Assembly: GCF_008000815.1 (NCBI RefSeq)
Contig: NZ_CP042806.1
Coordinates: 2,356,001-2,420,000 of the forward strand
Direction of reading: 5' to 3'
Length of the DNA stretch: 64,000 bases
Source of the DNA: Terriglobus albidus
GTDB lineage: Bacteria > Acidobacteriota > Terriglobia > Terriglobales > Acidobacteriaceae
Shown here: positions 16,556 to 25,270 of the stretch, piece after piece
How the letters are laid out: each line of letters opens with the position of its first letter
Position numbering within the stretch: position 1 is the first letter of the stretch
The notes under the pieces: generated by a model
Told to the model about the DNA's origin: nothing
The model's input: the letters and a program-made list of their open reading frames with translations, nothing else
Database searches by the model: none
Position numbers and translations under genes: made by a program

Positions 16556-17524
16556 CTACTTGTTCTCTCCCAGCAGATCGAGTGCCGCGTTCACCATGCC
16601 GTCTGCGTTCAGATGAAAGTGATCGAGCAGAAACTCCGCGGACCCGGTAGGTGCGAAGACGTCAGGAAGGCCAAGCATGCGCATCGGTGCAGGGTGATGG
16701 AGCGCGAGCACCTCGGCGACCGCTCCGCCCAGGCCTCCGGCGGTGAGTGCTTCTTCGACGGTGACAATGCCGCGGGTCTCTTTCGCGGCTTTGATGATTG
16801 CGTCGTAATCGAGCGGTTTGATGCTGCTCATATTCAGCACGCGGGCGAAGATGCCGCGTTGTTCCAGAAGCTTCGCGGCCTGCAGTGCCCGAGCTACCAG
16901 GATGCCGTTGGTGATGATGGTGACATCGTCTCCGTCATTCATCAGTGCGGCCCGGCCCAGGGTGAACTGATATCCGCGATCATGTACTTCAGGCACCGGA
17001 ACGCGGCTGATGCGAAGGAACATGGGGCCATCGTGCCGCAGCGAATAGCGCATGACCTGCTCGGTTTCCAGGGGATCCGCCGGAACGATCACGGTGAGAT
17101 TCGGGATGATGCGTGTCCAGGCCATGTCTTCGATGGAGTGGTGGGTGGCGCCAAGCTGCCCATAGGCCATGCCGGAGGACATGCCGCATAGCTTGACATT
17201 CCATTTGGAGTAGCCAAGATCGACCTTTACCTGTTCCATGGCGCGGGCGGTCAGGAAACAGGAGGCTCCGCATACGTAGGGGACCATGCCTCCGTTGGCC
17301 AGGCCGGCGCCGACACCGACCATGTTCTGCTCCGCAATGCCGACGTTGACGAACCGGTCGGGGAAGAGTTCCTTGAACTTCTTGAGCTTGGTCGAAGAGA
17401 CCGAGTCATTGACGACGGCGCAGACACGTTTGTCCTGCGCGGCCATCTCTTCGAGGGTTCTGGAGTAGGCTTCGCGGCAATCGTAAGTCTTGGCCGATGT
17501 CTCAACGGGAGCAGCGACTACCAT
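16556..17524 (-). CDS. Transketolase, C-terminal subunit
   Basis: 322 residues, holding the pyrimidine-binding domain and the C-terminal domain of a split transketolase. AYSRTLEEMAAQDKRVCAVVND opens the domain. FVNVGIAEQNMVGVGAGLA supplies the glutamate that activates thiamine diphosphate. VTVEEALTAGGLGGAVAEV marks the C-terminal domain. It pairs with the subunit encoded just upstream, overlapping it by seven bases. Two-subunit transketolases of this size include the apulose-4-phosphate transketolases as well as ordinary split enzymes. The kinase gene follows after nine bases. Confidence 0.9.
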   Translation of the reverse strand: MVVAAPVETSAKTYDCREAYSRTLEEMAAQDKRVCAVVNDSVSSTKLKKFKELFPDRFVNVGIAEQNMVGVGAGLANGGMVPYVCGASCFLTARAMEQVKVDLGYSKWNVKLCGMSSGMAYGQLGATHHSIEDMAWTRIIPNLTVIVPADPLETEQVMRYSLRHDGPMFLRISRVPVPEVHDRGYQFTLGRAALMNDGDDVTIITNGILVARALQAAKLLEQRGIFARVLNMSSIKPLDYDAIIKAAKETRGIVTVEEALTAGGLGGAVAEVLALHHPAPMRMLGLPDVFAPTGSAEFLLDHFHLNADGMVNAALDLLGENK

Positions 17525-18354
17525 GGGACCTCCACTCCGAGTTCTTCCGCCGCCATGAAAAGCTGCTCACGGGTCGGCACACCATGATGCCAAGCGGGCT
17601 TGTTCTCTGCAAAGCTGACGCCTTTTCCTTTGACCGTATTTGCGATGATGCAGGTGGGTTTGCCGGGTTCGAGAGGGAGCGACTGAAAGACCTGCATCAG
17701 CTCTTCGTGATTATGTCCATCGACTTCGCGCACGGCAAAGCCGAAGGAGGACCACTTCGGCGCGAGCGGATCCATCTGAATCGTGTTTTCGGTGAAGTCA
17801 CCCTGCTGAATCCGGTTGCGGTCTACGATGACCGTCAGATTATCGAGTTTGTAATGGTGAGCGGTCATAGCGGCCTCCCAGTTGGAGCCTTCCTGCAGCT
17901 CACCATCGCCGGTAAGGACGAAGACCCGCCAGTGCTCACCGCGCATCTTCGCCGCAAGGGCAGCGCCGACGGCGATCGGTGCTCCATGGCCCAGGGGGCC
18001 GGTATTCGCTTCCACTCCGGGCAGCTTGTTCCGGTCCGGATGTCCATTCAGCATGGACAGCGGGTCCATAAAGGTCTTGAGCTGTTCGACCGGGAAAAAG
18101 CCACGGGCGGCGAGTGTTGCATAGAAGGCGCCCGAACAGTGCCCCTTGGACATGATGAAGCGATCTCTCTGCTCCCAGTGGGGCCGCGCGGGATCGACCG
18201 CCAGAATTCCACCCAGGTAGAGACAGGTAAGAACGTCGGCAGAGGAGAGGTCGCCGCCGGTGTGACCCAGTTGCGAATGATGGGTCATCGACATCGCACG
18301 GATGCGGGTCAGGTTTGCAGCTTGTTGCAGGTGTTTCAAGGATGATTCCGCCAT
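17518..18354 (-). CDS. Transketolase, N-terminal (thiamine-diphosphate-binding) subunit
   Basis: 278 residues. The thiamine diphosphate/magnesium motif runs from GDGELQEGSNWEAA to VIVDRNR. Conserved histidines are present in MTHHSQLGHTGG, SKGHCSG and TGPLGHG. It is the first gene of the seven-gene minus-strand operon. The promoter must lie in the AT-rich stretch 18355-18440, where no terminator-like hairpin is seen. It forms the active enzyme with the C-terminal subunit encoded downstream. Confidence 0.91.
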   Translation of the reverse strand: MAESSLKHLQQAANLTRIRAMSMTHHSQLGHTGGDLSSADVLTCLYLGGILAVDPARPHWEQRDRFIMSKGHCSGAFYATLAARGFFPVEQLKTFMDPLSMLNGHPDRNKLPGVEANTGPLGHGAPIAVGAALAAKMRGEHWRVFVLTGDGELQEGSNWEAAMTAHHYKLDNLTVIVDRNRIQQGDFTENTIQMDPLAPKWSSFGFAVREVDGHNHEELMQVFQSLPLEPGKPTCIIANTVKGKGVSFAENKPAWHHGVPTREQLFMAAEELGVEVPW

Positions 18355-18498
18355 AAGGTAAGGGCAACCAGAGGGTTAAACTTGCCACTCATGACATCAC
18401 ACTGTCGTACTTTTTTGCAATAGTGCATAAAAATGCTAACGCCCTGTATTCCGCTATGTGGGTCGAAAAGCTTCGCCAGGTTTCACGCGCTGCAAGAG

Positions 18499-18528
18499 TT
18501 GACAAGCCGTAAGGCGAACAAGCATAGT
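18499..18528 (+). promoter_or_regulatory. Promoter of the phosphodiesterase-glpP operon
   Basis: A consensus -35 box TTGACA (18499-18504) and a CATAGT -10 box (18523-18528) with an 18-base spacer. Transcription would start near 18535, just before the conserved leader element. Confidence 0.65.
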
Positions 18529-18530
18529 CC

Positions 18531-18559
18531 TAATCGACACGGCAGAGATCAGAGAGCCG
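18531..18559 (+). promoter_or_regulatory. Conserved leader element (candidate antiterminator site)
   Basis: The leader has ATCGA, then CGGCAGAGA (18540-18548), then TC, GA and AGCCG. The same sequence occurs in the leader of the MFS operon at 26617-26644 (minus strand). CGGC (18540-18543) can pair with GCCG (18556-18559), which also forms the 5' arm of the following terminator. The two hairpins are therefore mutually exclusive, as in antiterminator-controlled leaders. Confidence 0.65.
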
Positions 18560-18611
18560 TACAAAGCCAGGCATTTTTATGCCCGGTTTTGTACGGCTTT
18601 TGTGTTTTTGT
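18555..18611 (+). terminator. Leader terminator upstream of the phosphodiesterase gene
   Basis: An 11-bp perfect stem AGCCGTACAAA/TTTGTACGGCT (18555-18565 with 18588-18598) continues inward with a few more pairs around a TTTTTA loop. It is followed by TTTTGTGTTTTTG. It lies about 20 bases after the probable transcription start and before the coding start, the position of an attenuator. Confidence 0.85.
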
Positions 18612-18644
18612 ACTTCTTTCGCCGCATTACCTTTTGGAGGCTCC

Positions 18645-19997
18645 TTGAGGCTAGCAGTATCCATTTTCCTGTCAGGTGTGATGATGTGTTTCGCGACAGC
18701 ACTGTCAGCGCAGACGCATCGCCCGGTGTTAATGATCTCGATTGACGGCCTTCGGCCTGACTATGTCACACGGGCGGACCAGCACGGCCTCAAAATTCCC
18801 AACCTCCGCCGGATACTTGCGGAGGGTGCTCACGCGGAGGGGGTGGTGAATGTGTCGCCGACTGTGACCTATCCCAACCACACCACCCTGGTCACGGGAG
18901 TTCTGCCGTCAGAGCACGGTATCTATAACAATGAGCTCTTCGATCCCGAAGGGAAGGAGCATGGTGGCTGGTACTGGTATGCCCAGGCGGTGCAGGCTCC
19001 GACCCTATGGCAGGCAGCAAAGGATGCAGGGTTGGTGACAGCGAGTGTTTACTGGCCTGTCACGGTCAAGGCCAGTGGAATTGATTACAACATTCCGGAG
19101 TATTTTCGTCAGCGGACGCAGCCGGACCGGTATATGGAGGAGGCTGTCTCGCGCCCCGCTGGAATGCTGGAGGAGCTGGAGCAGAAGGCCGGGCCATTCA
19201 ACATACGCAATTCGGACGCCGTCTTTGATGAGACGGTGACGCGGACGACGATTGCGATGATCGAAAGCCGGCATCCTGACTTTCTAACGGTCCATATTGT
19301 CTCGTTGGACCATGTGGAGCACGAACACGGTCCTTTCAGCCCGGAGGCGAACGCTGACCTGGAGAAGATCGACGAGATGGTGGGCCGTATCGCGATAGCG
19401 CAACGCAAGGTACATCCGAATGGAGTAATCGCCGTAGTTTCGGATCACGGCTTCAGTGCGGTGCGGCACCGGGTCTATCTGAACTCGGCACTGGTCAAAG
19501 AAGGTTTTATCTCGCTTTCAGGACACGAAAAGGCGACGGTGGATCGGTGGAGTGTCTTCGCCTGGCCGGCGGGCGGCACCGCCATGATGATGCTGCGTGA
19601 TAAGGGTGACGCTGAAACGGAAAAGAAGGTGCAGATCCTGTTGGCAAAGCTCGCGGCAGATCCACGCTATGGAATCGCCGAGATCGTCTCGCACGAGAAG
19701 GCTGTGCAACAGGGAATGAACCCCGACGTCGCTTTTGTCGTGAATTTCAAACCGGGATATCGCATGGCGGTTGGTTTCGCCGAGCCGGAATTGGAAGACC
19801 TCACAAAGGACGAAGGTACCCACGGCTATATGAACACGCTCGACGAGATGCACTCCTCGTTCTTTGTCGAAGGTCCCGGCGTTGCGAAAGGGAAGAATCT
19901 GGGAGTGATCGATATGCGACAGATTGCGCCGACGATTGCAGGGCTGCTGGGAGCGAAGCTTGATACGGCCAAATCTCCAAGGTTATCGCTGCAATGA
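18645..19997 (+). CDS. Exported ENPP-type phosphodiesterase/nucleotide pyrophosphatase (alkaline phosphatase superfamily)
   Basis: About 450 residues from the TTG at 18645, preceded by GGAGG. An in-frame ATG at 18579 lies inside the leader terminator stem and is rejected. A signal peptide ends around ALSAQT. Metal ligands and nucleophile follow the phosphodiesterase pattern: MISIDGLRPDYV, nucleophile threonine in TYPNHTTLVTG, VSLDHVEHEHGP and VVSDHGFSAV. Such enzymes cleave nucleotide or glycerol phosphodiesters outside the cytoplasm. The stop overlaps the start of the glpP-like gene. That pairing suggests the enzyme may release a ligand related to glycerol 3-phosphate (inference). Confidence 0.85.
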   Translation: MRLAVSIFLSGVMMCFATALSAQTHRPVLMISIDGLRPDYVTRADQHGLKIPNLRRILAEGAHAEGVVNVSPTVTYPNHTTLVTGVLPSEHGIYNNELFDPEGKEHGGWYWYAQAVQAPTLWQAAKDAGLVTASVYWPVTVKASGIDYNIPEYFRQRTQPDRYMEEAVSRPAGMLEELEQKAGPFNIRNSDAVFDETVTRTTIAMIESRHPDFLTVHIVSLDHVEHEHGPFSPEANADLEKIDEMVGRIAIAQRKVHPNGVIAVVSDHGFSAVRHRVYLNSALVKEGFISLSGHEKATVDRWSVFAWPAGGTAMMMLRDKGDAETEKKVQILLAKLAADPRYGIAEIVSHEKAVQQGMNPDVAFVVNFKPGYRMAVGFAEPELEDLTKDEGTHGYMNTLDEMHSSFFVEGPGVAKGKNLGVIDMRQIAPTIAGLLGAKLDTAKSPRLSLQ

Positions 19998-20650
19998 AAA
20001 TTGAGTACCCTGATCTAGAGGTATTGAAAAGAGGGTACGTGGAGCGCAGCAGGGAAACCCGTCGCCAGGACGAGCGCGAGACATCGCCTCGAGTCAGGCA
20101 GACGCTGATCGATACGCCGATTATTGCGGCGGTGAATGAGCCGCCTGCATTCGAAGTGGCTCTCCAAAGCCCTCCGCGAGCGGTATACCTGCTGACGGGA
20201 AATCCTCTGTCTCTCCCTGGCATGCTGCAGCGAGCGGCGGAACAGGGAAAGCAATGCCTGGTCAATATCGACTTTCTCGACGGACTGGCGCGCGACCGGT
20301 TTGCGGTGGAGTTTCTCGCGAGCCATAACGTCGCCGGAATCGTCTCGACACGCTCCGAGATACTAAAGGCCGCGCAATCCTTTGGCTTGATTACCGTACA
20401 GCGCACGTTCAGCCTTGATTCGGCGGCCGTGACCGCCACTCGCCGGTCACTGGCGCAGTTCCTTCCGGATGCGGTGGAGGTGCTGCCTGCGATGGCAGCA
20501 CCCAAGGTAGCGCGGAAGTTGCTGGAAGACCATCCCTCACTGCGGATTATTGGGGGAGGGCTGATCGAGACCGTCAAAGAGATCGAGGACCTTCTGGCTG
20601 CGGGGATTCACGCGGTCTCCGTCAGTGATCAGCGGTTGTGGATTATTTAG
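19994..20650 (+). CDS. glpP: Glycerol-3-phosphate-responsive antiterminator (GlpP family)
   Basis: 218 residues. From IIAAVNEPPAFEVAL onward the protein matches the GlpP TIM-barrel family (PF04309), with a CLVNIDFLDGLARD strand, GIVSTRS, VQRTFSLDSAAV, EVLPAMAAPKV and a phosphate-binding IIGGGLIET near the end. A charged N-terminal extension of about 40 residues precedes the barrel. GlpP of Bacillus binds glycerol 3-phosphate and prevents termination in glp mRNA leaders. The gene overlaps the phosphodiesterase by four bases and converges with the dehydrogenase gene, with an 8-base overlap of 3' ends. Two terminator-bearing leaders with a shared sequence lie nearby and are its likely targets (inference). 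Confidence 0.88.
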   Translation: MKIEYPDLEVLKRGYVERSRETRRQDERETSPRVRQTLIDTPIIAAVNEPPAFEVALQSPPRAVYLLTGNPLSLPGMLQRAAEQGKQCLVNIDFLDGLARDRFAVEFLASHNVAGIVSTRSEILKAAQSFGLITVQRTFSLDSAAVTATRRSLAQFLPDAVEVLPAMAAPKVARKLLEDHPSLRIIGGGLIETVKEIEDLLAAGIHAVSVSDQRLWII

Positions 20651-21692
20651 CAACCTTTTGCTGTGTAAGTACCTCTGGATTTGCGCAATAACGCAGGGTT
20701 CCGTTCTGAAGGTAGTTTCCCAATTCCTCTGCTGCGATGCGGGTTGCTTTGATAGCAGCCTGCTTAGTGCCTCCGGCGATGTGCGGTGTGGTGATGAAGT
20801 TTGGGAGTTGCAGCAGGCTTGAGCCGGTGGGGAGCGGTTCCTCAGGAAAGACATCTGCTGCTGCCGCAAACAGGTGTTCGGAGCGAAGCGCTTGTTCGAG
20901 AGCCTGATAATCCATCAGCGCACCGCGAGCGCAGTTGACGACGACAGCGCCGCGCTTGAGCTTCCGGATCTGTTCCGCGCCAAGGATATGGCGGGTTTCA
21001 GCGGTCTCGCGGGCGTGGAGTGAGACGACATCGGAGCGTTGCAACAACTCGTCCAGAGTCGCTACCTGGATTGCGGGTGAGTCTTCAGTCATGCGCGCAT
21101 AAGGGTCATAGCAGAGAACGGTTGTACCGAATCCGCGCAGGATGCGGGCAACGATGCCGCCGATGGCGCCGTAGCCTATAAGACCGACGGTTGCGGTTTC
21201 AAGCTCAAAGCCGGCGCTGTCCCACGTGTAATCGCCCTTCCACTCACCGCGATGAAGAGCAGCATGCGTCTGTGGAATGAAGCGGAGTGCACTCAGCATC
21301 ATGGCGATGGTATGTTCCGCCGTTGCTGCAGCGTTTCGTGCCGGTGTGTAGGCGATGGCGATGCCGTGCTCCGTGGCCGCCGGTACGTTGACGTTGACCG
21401 GACCGCCGCGGCACACGATGAAGAGGCGAAGGTCTTTTGCCTGTTCCATCACGCGCCGAGTGAGAGGAGCATGATGTGCGATGCAGATGGAAACACCCTG
21501 GAGAACGTCGACCATCTGCTCTTCCGAGCCGGAGGCCTCGCGTACCTCGGCGATATTGCGGAACGGCTCGATGGGAAAAGGAGTCGATGCTTCGGTGACC
21601 TCGAAGCGATCGGCAAGCTCACCAAGGGAGGTGCGCATGAGCTGCGACGAGATGAAGTTGTCTCCAATGACGAGAAGCTTTTCTTGAGGCAT
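20643..21692 (-). CDS. D-2-hydroxyacid dehydrogenase (phosphoglycerate dehydrogenase-like)
   Basis: 349 residues. The NAD-binding segment VGLIGYGAIGGIVARILRGFG lies mid-protein. Catalytic-site segments are VNCARGALMD (arginine), an acidic residue in DVFPEEPLP, and TTPHIAGGT (histidine). It oxidises a D-2-hydroxyacid or reduces the keto form with NAD(H); the substrate is not evident. It is the last gene of the minus-strand MFS/kinase/phosphatase operon, overlapping the phosphatase gene by one base. It may convert a sugar-acid intermediate of that pathway. Confidence 0.87.
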   Translation of the reverse strand: MPQEKLLVIGDNFISSQLMRTSLGELADRFEVTEASTPFPIEPFRNIAEVREASGSEEQMVDVLQGVSICIAHHAPLTRRVMEQAKDLRLFIVCRGGPVNVNVPAATEHGIAIAYTPARNAAATAEHTIAMMLSALRFIPQTHAALHRGEWKGDYTWDSAGFELETATVGLIGYGAIGGIVARILRGFGTTVLCYDPYARMTEDSPAIQVATLDELLQRSDVVSLHARETAETRHILGAEQIRKLKRGAVVVNCARGALMDYQALEQALRSEHLFAAAADVFPEEPLPTGSSLLQLPNFITTPHIAGGTKQAAIKATRIAAEELGNYLQNGTLRYCANPEVLTQQKVAK

Positions 21693-22327
21693 TACAGGGA
21701 AGTCTCCTTCGTGGGAAGTGGGAGGGGGGCATTGAACGACAAAAGACTTACGGCGGAGTTAGGCCGTATCTCGATCTCGGTGATGGCGCAGTTATGAAAG
21801 GTCGGAAACAGGTCCCGGTAGCGAGATAGCGAGATTCCAAGAGCCCGGCAGAGGACGAGCCGCAGCAGCGTGCTGTGGGCGACGACCAGTGCGTGTCCAT
21901 GCGGGGGAAGGGGCGCTGCGATGGAGCGAAGAGCGGCGAGGCCGCGTTCGGCGGCTGTGACTGGATCTTCGCCACCGGGCATGTGATGGAGGACAGGATC
22001 GCCGCGGAATGCAGCGAGAGCTTCGGGCATGATCGTCTGCAACTCGCTCTTCGTGTGCCCTTCGGCTCGCCCGAAGTCCAGCTCAAGGAGGCGGTCGTCG
22101 GTCTGGAGCTTCAGCCCCAGAGCTTCTGCCGCAGGAGTAGCCGTCTTGATGGCGCGAGAGAGTGATGACGACCATACAGACTGAATGCTGGTGGTTGCTG
22201 CCCAGCGTGCAAGCCGTCCGGCCTGCTGGATACCTTTGGGTGTGAGCGCGATGTCGGTTCGGCCGGCGTAGCGGTTTTCGGCGTGCCATATGGTCTCACC
22301 GTGGCGGACGAGGAAGAGGCGGCTCAT
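21692..22327 (-). CDS. Histidine phosphatase superfamily protein
   Basis: 211 residues from the ATG at 22327, which overlaps the kinase stop in the pattern ATGA. The LVRHGETIWH motif gives the phosphorylated histidine, and HALVVAHSTLLRLVLC supplies the second catalytic histidine. It is closest in layout to the small-molecule phosphatase branch (GpmB/CobC/PhoE type) rather than true phosphoglycerate mutase. In an operon with two FGGY kinases it may dephosphorylate a sugar-phosphate intermediate or limit its build-up (inference). Confidence 0.85.
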   Translation of the reverse strand: MSRLFLVRHGETIWHAENRYAGRTDIALTPKGIQQAGRLARWAATTSIQSVWSSSLSRAIKTATPAAEALGLKLQTDDRLLELDFGRAEGHTKSELQTIMPEALAAFRGDPVLHHMPGGEDPVTAAERGLAALRSIAAPLPPHGHALVVAHSTLLRLVLCRALGISLSRYRDLFPTFHNCAITEIEIRPNSAVSLLSFNAPLPLPTKETSL

Positions 22328-23790
22328 TGCATTATCCCCTTGATCGCTGCGCATGCCAGCGCGGGATCCAGCCAGCCCCGCTGCTTCAGTTCTTTTACAA
22401 ATTTTTGGTACTGCTCCAGATACATCGAGGACTGTCCTGTGGGTTCGATCGTTTTTTCGATATGCACCATGCGCTTGGCGGCATGATGCAGTGAGTCGGT
22501 TGAGGATGCTGCAAGAACGGCCATGCCGAATGCGGCTTCCGTCACAGAGGGGATGATGAGGGGACGGCGAAGAATATCAGCGCGGATCTGATTGAAGGCC
22601 TCGCTCTTTGTGGCTCCGCCGGAGATAAAGAAGTCGCCTTCCCGGGGAGCGCCGCCCGCGACCATGACATCCACGCAGAGCCGCTCGGTGCAGGCGATGC
22701 CTTCGAGGATTGCGCGATACTTCATCTCATCGGAGCCGGATTGCCCGAGGGCGAAGCAGGTGGCATCGGAGTTTGAGAAGGGGAAGCGCTCTCCGCGTCC
22801 ACTGAGCGGATACATCACGATGCCGGTGGGGTCGTCTGCCGCTGCCGCTGATTGGTTGAGGCGTGGAAGATCCTTCGCCTTGAACTCTTTCGCAATGATT
22901 CCTGCGCCGATATTGGACGCTCCTCCAGGGAGCCACATTCCATCGGCGGAACGGTGGGAATAGATGACCCCGCGGGGATCGTGGAGAAGATCAGGCGTCA
23001 CACCCTTCAATACGAGTGTTGTGCCGATGACAGAGCTCCAGCTCCCGGGACTGACGGCACCAGATGCGATCTGCGAGGCGCAGCCATCGGTCATACCGGC
23101 GTAGATGGGGGTGTCGGTGGGGATGCCTGTTTCCTGGACGGAGCGGCGTCCTGTCACTCCGATGCGAATACCGGGGCGAACAACTTTTGGCAAAAGCCCT
23201 GAATCGATTCCCAGTGTGTTGAGGACATCGTCAGGCCACCTGTCTTCGAGTTGATGGTATCCAGTTTTGAGGGCATTACTGCTGTCCGTTGGAAGCAGTA
23301 CGCCTGCCATCCGTGCATTGATGAAATCGTTCTGATGGAGAATGCGGCGGTCGGGCGAAAGAAAGCCGTGACGCGAGAGCCATACGATCTTGGGGAGAGC
23401 CCAGGAAGGCTGCATGCGATAGCTCATCTGCTGCCAGACGCCATCGCCAACACGATTGACTTCGTCAACCTCCGCCAGCGCCCTGGCATCGTCATACATC
23501 AGGGCCGGGCCGCAGGGGCGGAGCTGAGAGTCGGTGACGACGATCGTGCCCGAAGTTGCGTCGACAGCGATCCCAAGAATGGGAGCGCCGGCGAGCTGTC
23601 TGGTGACCGCAGAGCAACTGGCACAGACCGCACTCCACCAGTCTTCAGCATTCTGCTCGTGACGAATCCCGTTTCGTGTGCTGGTGAGCGACGCAGAAGA
23701 GGATGCAACGACGCGACCTGCGATCGTTACCGCCATCACCTTTACGCTCTGTGTGCCGAGATCGATGCCGAGATAGACGGGCTCCATCAT
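22324..23790 (-). CDS. FGGY-family carbohydrate kinase (second of a tandem pair)
   Basis: About 488 residues from the ATG at 23790, which follows a GGGGGAGAG ribosome binding site and overlaps the upstream kinase stop. The phosphate-1 motif YLGIDLGTQSVKVMAV and a late FISGGATKSEAFNQIRADILRRP identify the xylulokinase-like branch. The central MYDDARA segment occupies the substrate-contact position. It phosphorylates a ketose or polyol that is not identified. It is translationally coupled to a different FGGY kinase upstream and a phosphatase downstream. Confidence 0.87.
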   Translation of the reverse strand: MMEPVYLGIDLGTQSVKVMAVTIAGRVVASSSASLTSTRNGIRHEQNAEDWWSAVCASCSAVTRQLAGAPILGIAVDATSGTIVVTDSQLRPCGPALMYDDARALAEVDEVNRVGDGVWQQMSYRMQPSWALPKIVWLSRHGFLSPDRRILHQNDFINARMAGVLLPTDSSNALKTGYHQLEDRWPDDVLNTLGIDSGLLPKVVRPGIRIGVTGRRSVQETGIPTDTPIYAGMTDGCASQIASGAVSPGSWSSVIGTTLVLKGVTPDLLHDPRGVIYSHRSADGMWLPGGASNIGAGIIAKEFKAKDLPRLNQSAAAADDPTGIVMYPLSGRGERFPFSNSDATCFALGQSGSDEMKYRAILEGIACTERLCVDVMVAGGAPREGDFFISGGATKSEAFNQIRADILRRPLIIPSVTEAAFGMAVLAASSTDSLHHAAKRMVHIEKTIEPTGQSSMYLEQYQKFVKELKQRGWLDPALACAAIKGIMQ

Positions 23791-25268
23791 CTCTCCCCCC
23801 GAAGCATCTGCCACTGCGACGATGAGGAATCGCGCAATGCGAGCCAGGTTTTGTAGCGACGGGAGAAGAGGTCGTATTCGGCGGTGCGCGCGACGAAGGT
23901 GGTTGTCTCCGTCTCGATGCTGAGAGAGACCTTCTGCGCGTGATCGATGTTGCCTGCGGTCTTAAGAGCCCAAAGGAAGGCGCCCAGTGCGCCAAGTTCG
24001 TTGCCTGCCGGGCGAACTACATTGCGTCCGGTAACATCTGCGATCATCTGGCACCAGAAATCACTCCGCGCTCCTCCACCGGCGACAGATACGCTCTGCA
24101 GGGCAGGATGCGCAGTACGTTCGAGGCATTCGCGGATGACAAAGGCGAGGCCTTCGTACAAGGCATGAGCAATCTGCGATGGAGAGGTGTTGAACGACAG
24201 ACCATGAAAGCTGCCGCGAGCCTTCGGTTCGAGGAAGGGAGCTCGTTCTCCGGCAGCGGAGAGATAGGGCAGGAAGAAGGCACCATCCCGCGATACACAC
24301 TCTGCCTGCGCAAGCTGTTCGAGTCGCTGCTGATCTCCGCCTGCAAAGAGTGTCGAGCCCCAGCGTAGAGCCTCGCAACCCGTGAGGGTCGGCATGGCGC
24401 GAAGGAACTGCCCGTCTTCAAACGCGATGGTTGTGCCAGAGGCGGCTTGTGCGAGATCCATGTCAGGAAGAATGGTCTCGGTGCAGATGGTTGTGCCCAG
24501 AATGACGCATGCCCGTTCGGGCGTGTTGACGCCGCAGCCAAAAGCCGTCGTGACGATGTCGTAAGGAGCCATCAAAACAGGAATGCCTGCGGGAAGTCCC
24601 ATCTGCTGTGCCGCGGTCGACGTGAGTGGAGCGCTGAGATCGTTTCCCTGAGCGATGGGAGGCAGCTTCTCAAGATGTTCTTCGAGCTGAAAGAGCTCGA
24701 GCAGATCTGGAGAGTACTGCCGATGTTTGATGTCGCAGAAGGGGTTGGATGCATCAGAGAGGTCAGCGGCATAACGACCAGTCATGCAGGAAAAGAGCCA
24801 TCCGTTGCAGGTAAGCGCCCAGCGCGCGCGCGTCAGCGTCTGTGGTTCATGCAGTGAGAGCCAGCGGAGAATTGCATTTGGCAAGCCCGGATACGAAGCG
24901 GATCCCGAGATGTGGAAGGCTCGGTCGATAATACCTTCTTCGTGCCAGCGTTCGACAATCTCGTATGAACGGCCATCGTTCCAAAGAATGGCGTTGCGCA
25001 CCGGGATGCCGGAGGCGTCGACAAGCCAGCAGCCATCTCCTTGTGCTGTGGAGACGATACCTTCGATCGGCTCGCCGCACTGTTGTGCGGTCTGGCGAAC
25101 GGTCGATGCGACTGCCTGCCACATGCTTTCCTGGCTCTGCTCGGAGTACTCATTCTGAGGACGCAGTACTTCCGTGTTGGCGCGCGAGAGGGCTAGCTCC
25201 TTGCCGGTGTGGCTAAAGGCGACTGCTTTGATGACGGTCGTTCCTGCGTCAATTGCGATCCAGGCCAT
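23787..25268 (-). CDS. FGGY-family carbohydrate kinase (first of a tandem pair)
   Basis: 493 residues. WIAIDAGTTVIKAVAF is the phosphate-1 motif. ILWNDGRS marks the substrate region, and SVAGGGARSDFWCQMIADVTGRNV the adenosine-binding region. It differs clearly from the second kinase, so the pair is not a recent duplication. Related enzymes include xylulokinases and erythritol/ribulokinase-like kinases. It follows the MFS gene after two bases, which suggests that the imported compound or its product is phosphorylated here. The substrate is unknown. Confidence 0.87.
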   Translation of the reverse strand: MAWIAIDAGTTVIKAVAFSHTGKELALSRANTEVLRPQNEYSEQSQESMWQAVASTVRQTAQQCGEPIEGIVSTAQGDGCWLVDASGIPVRNAILWNDGRSYEIVERWHEEGIIDRAFHISGSASYPGLPNAILRWLSLHEPQTLTRARWALTCNGWLFSCMTGRYAADLSDASNPFCDIKHRQYSPDLLELFQLEEHLEKLPPIAQGNDLSAPLTSTAAQQMGLPAGIPVLMAPYDIVTTAFGCGVNTPERACVILGTTICTETILPDMDLAQAASGTTIAFEDGQFLRAMPTLTGCEALRWGSTLFAGGDQQRLEQLAQAECVSRDGAFFLPYLSAAGERAPFLEPKARGSFHGLSFNTSPSQIAHALYEGLAFVIRECLERTAHPALQSVSVAGGGARSDFWCQMIADVTGRNVVRPAGNELGALGAFLWALKTAGNIDHAQKVSLSIETETTTFVARTAEYDLFSRRYKTWLALRDSSSSQWQMLRGER

Positions 25269-25270
25269 GG

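Noticed and set aside
18433-18644. Small plus-strand open frame upstream of the phosphodiesterase
   Set aside because: It spans the promoter and terminator stem; the conserved leader element explains this sequence better than a coding function.
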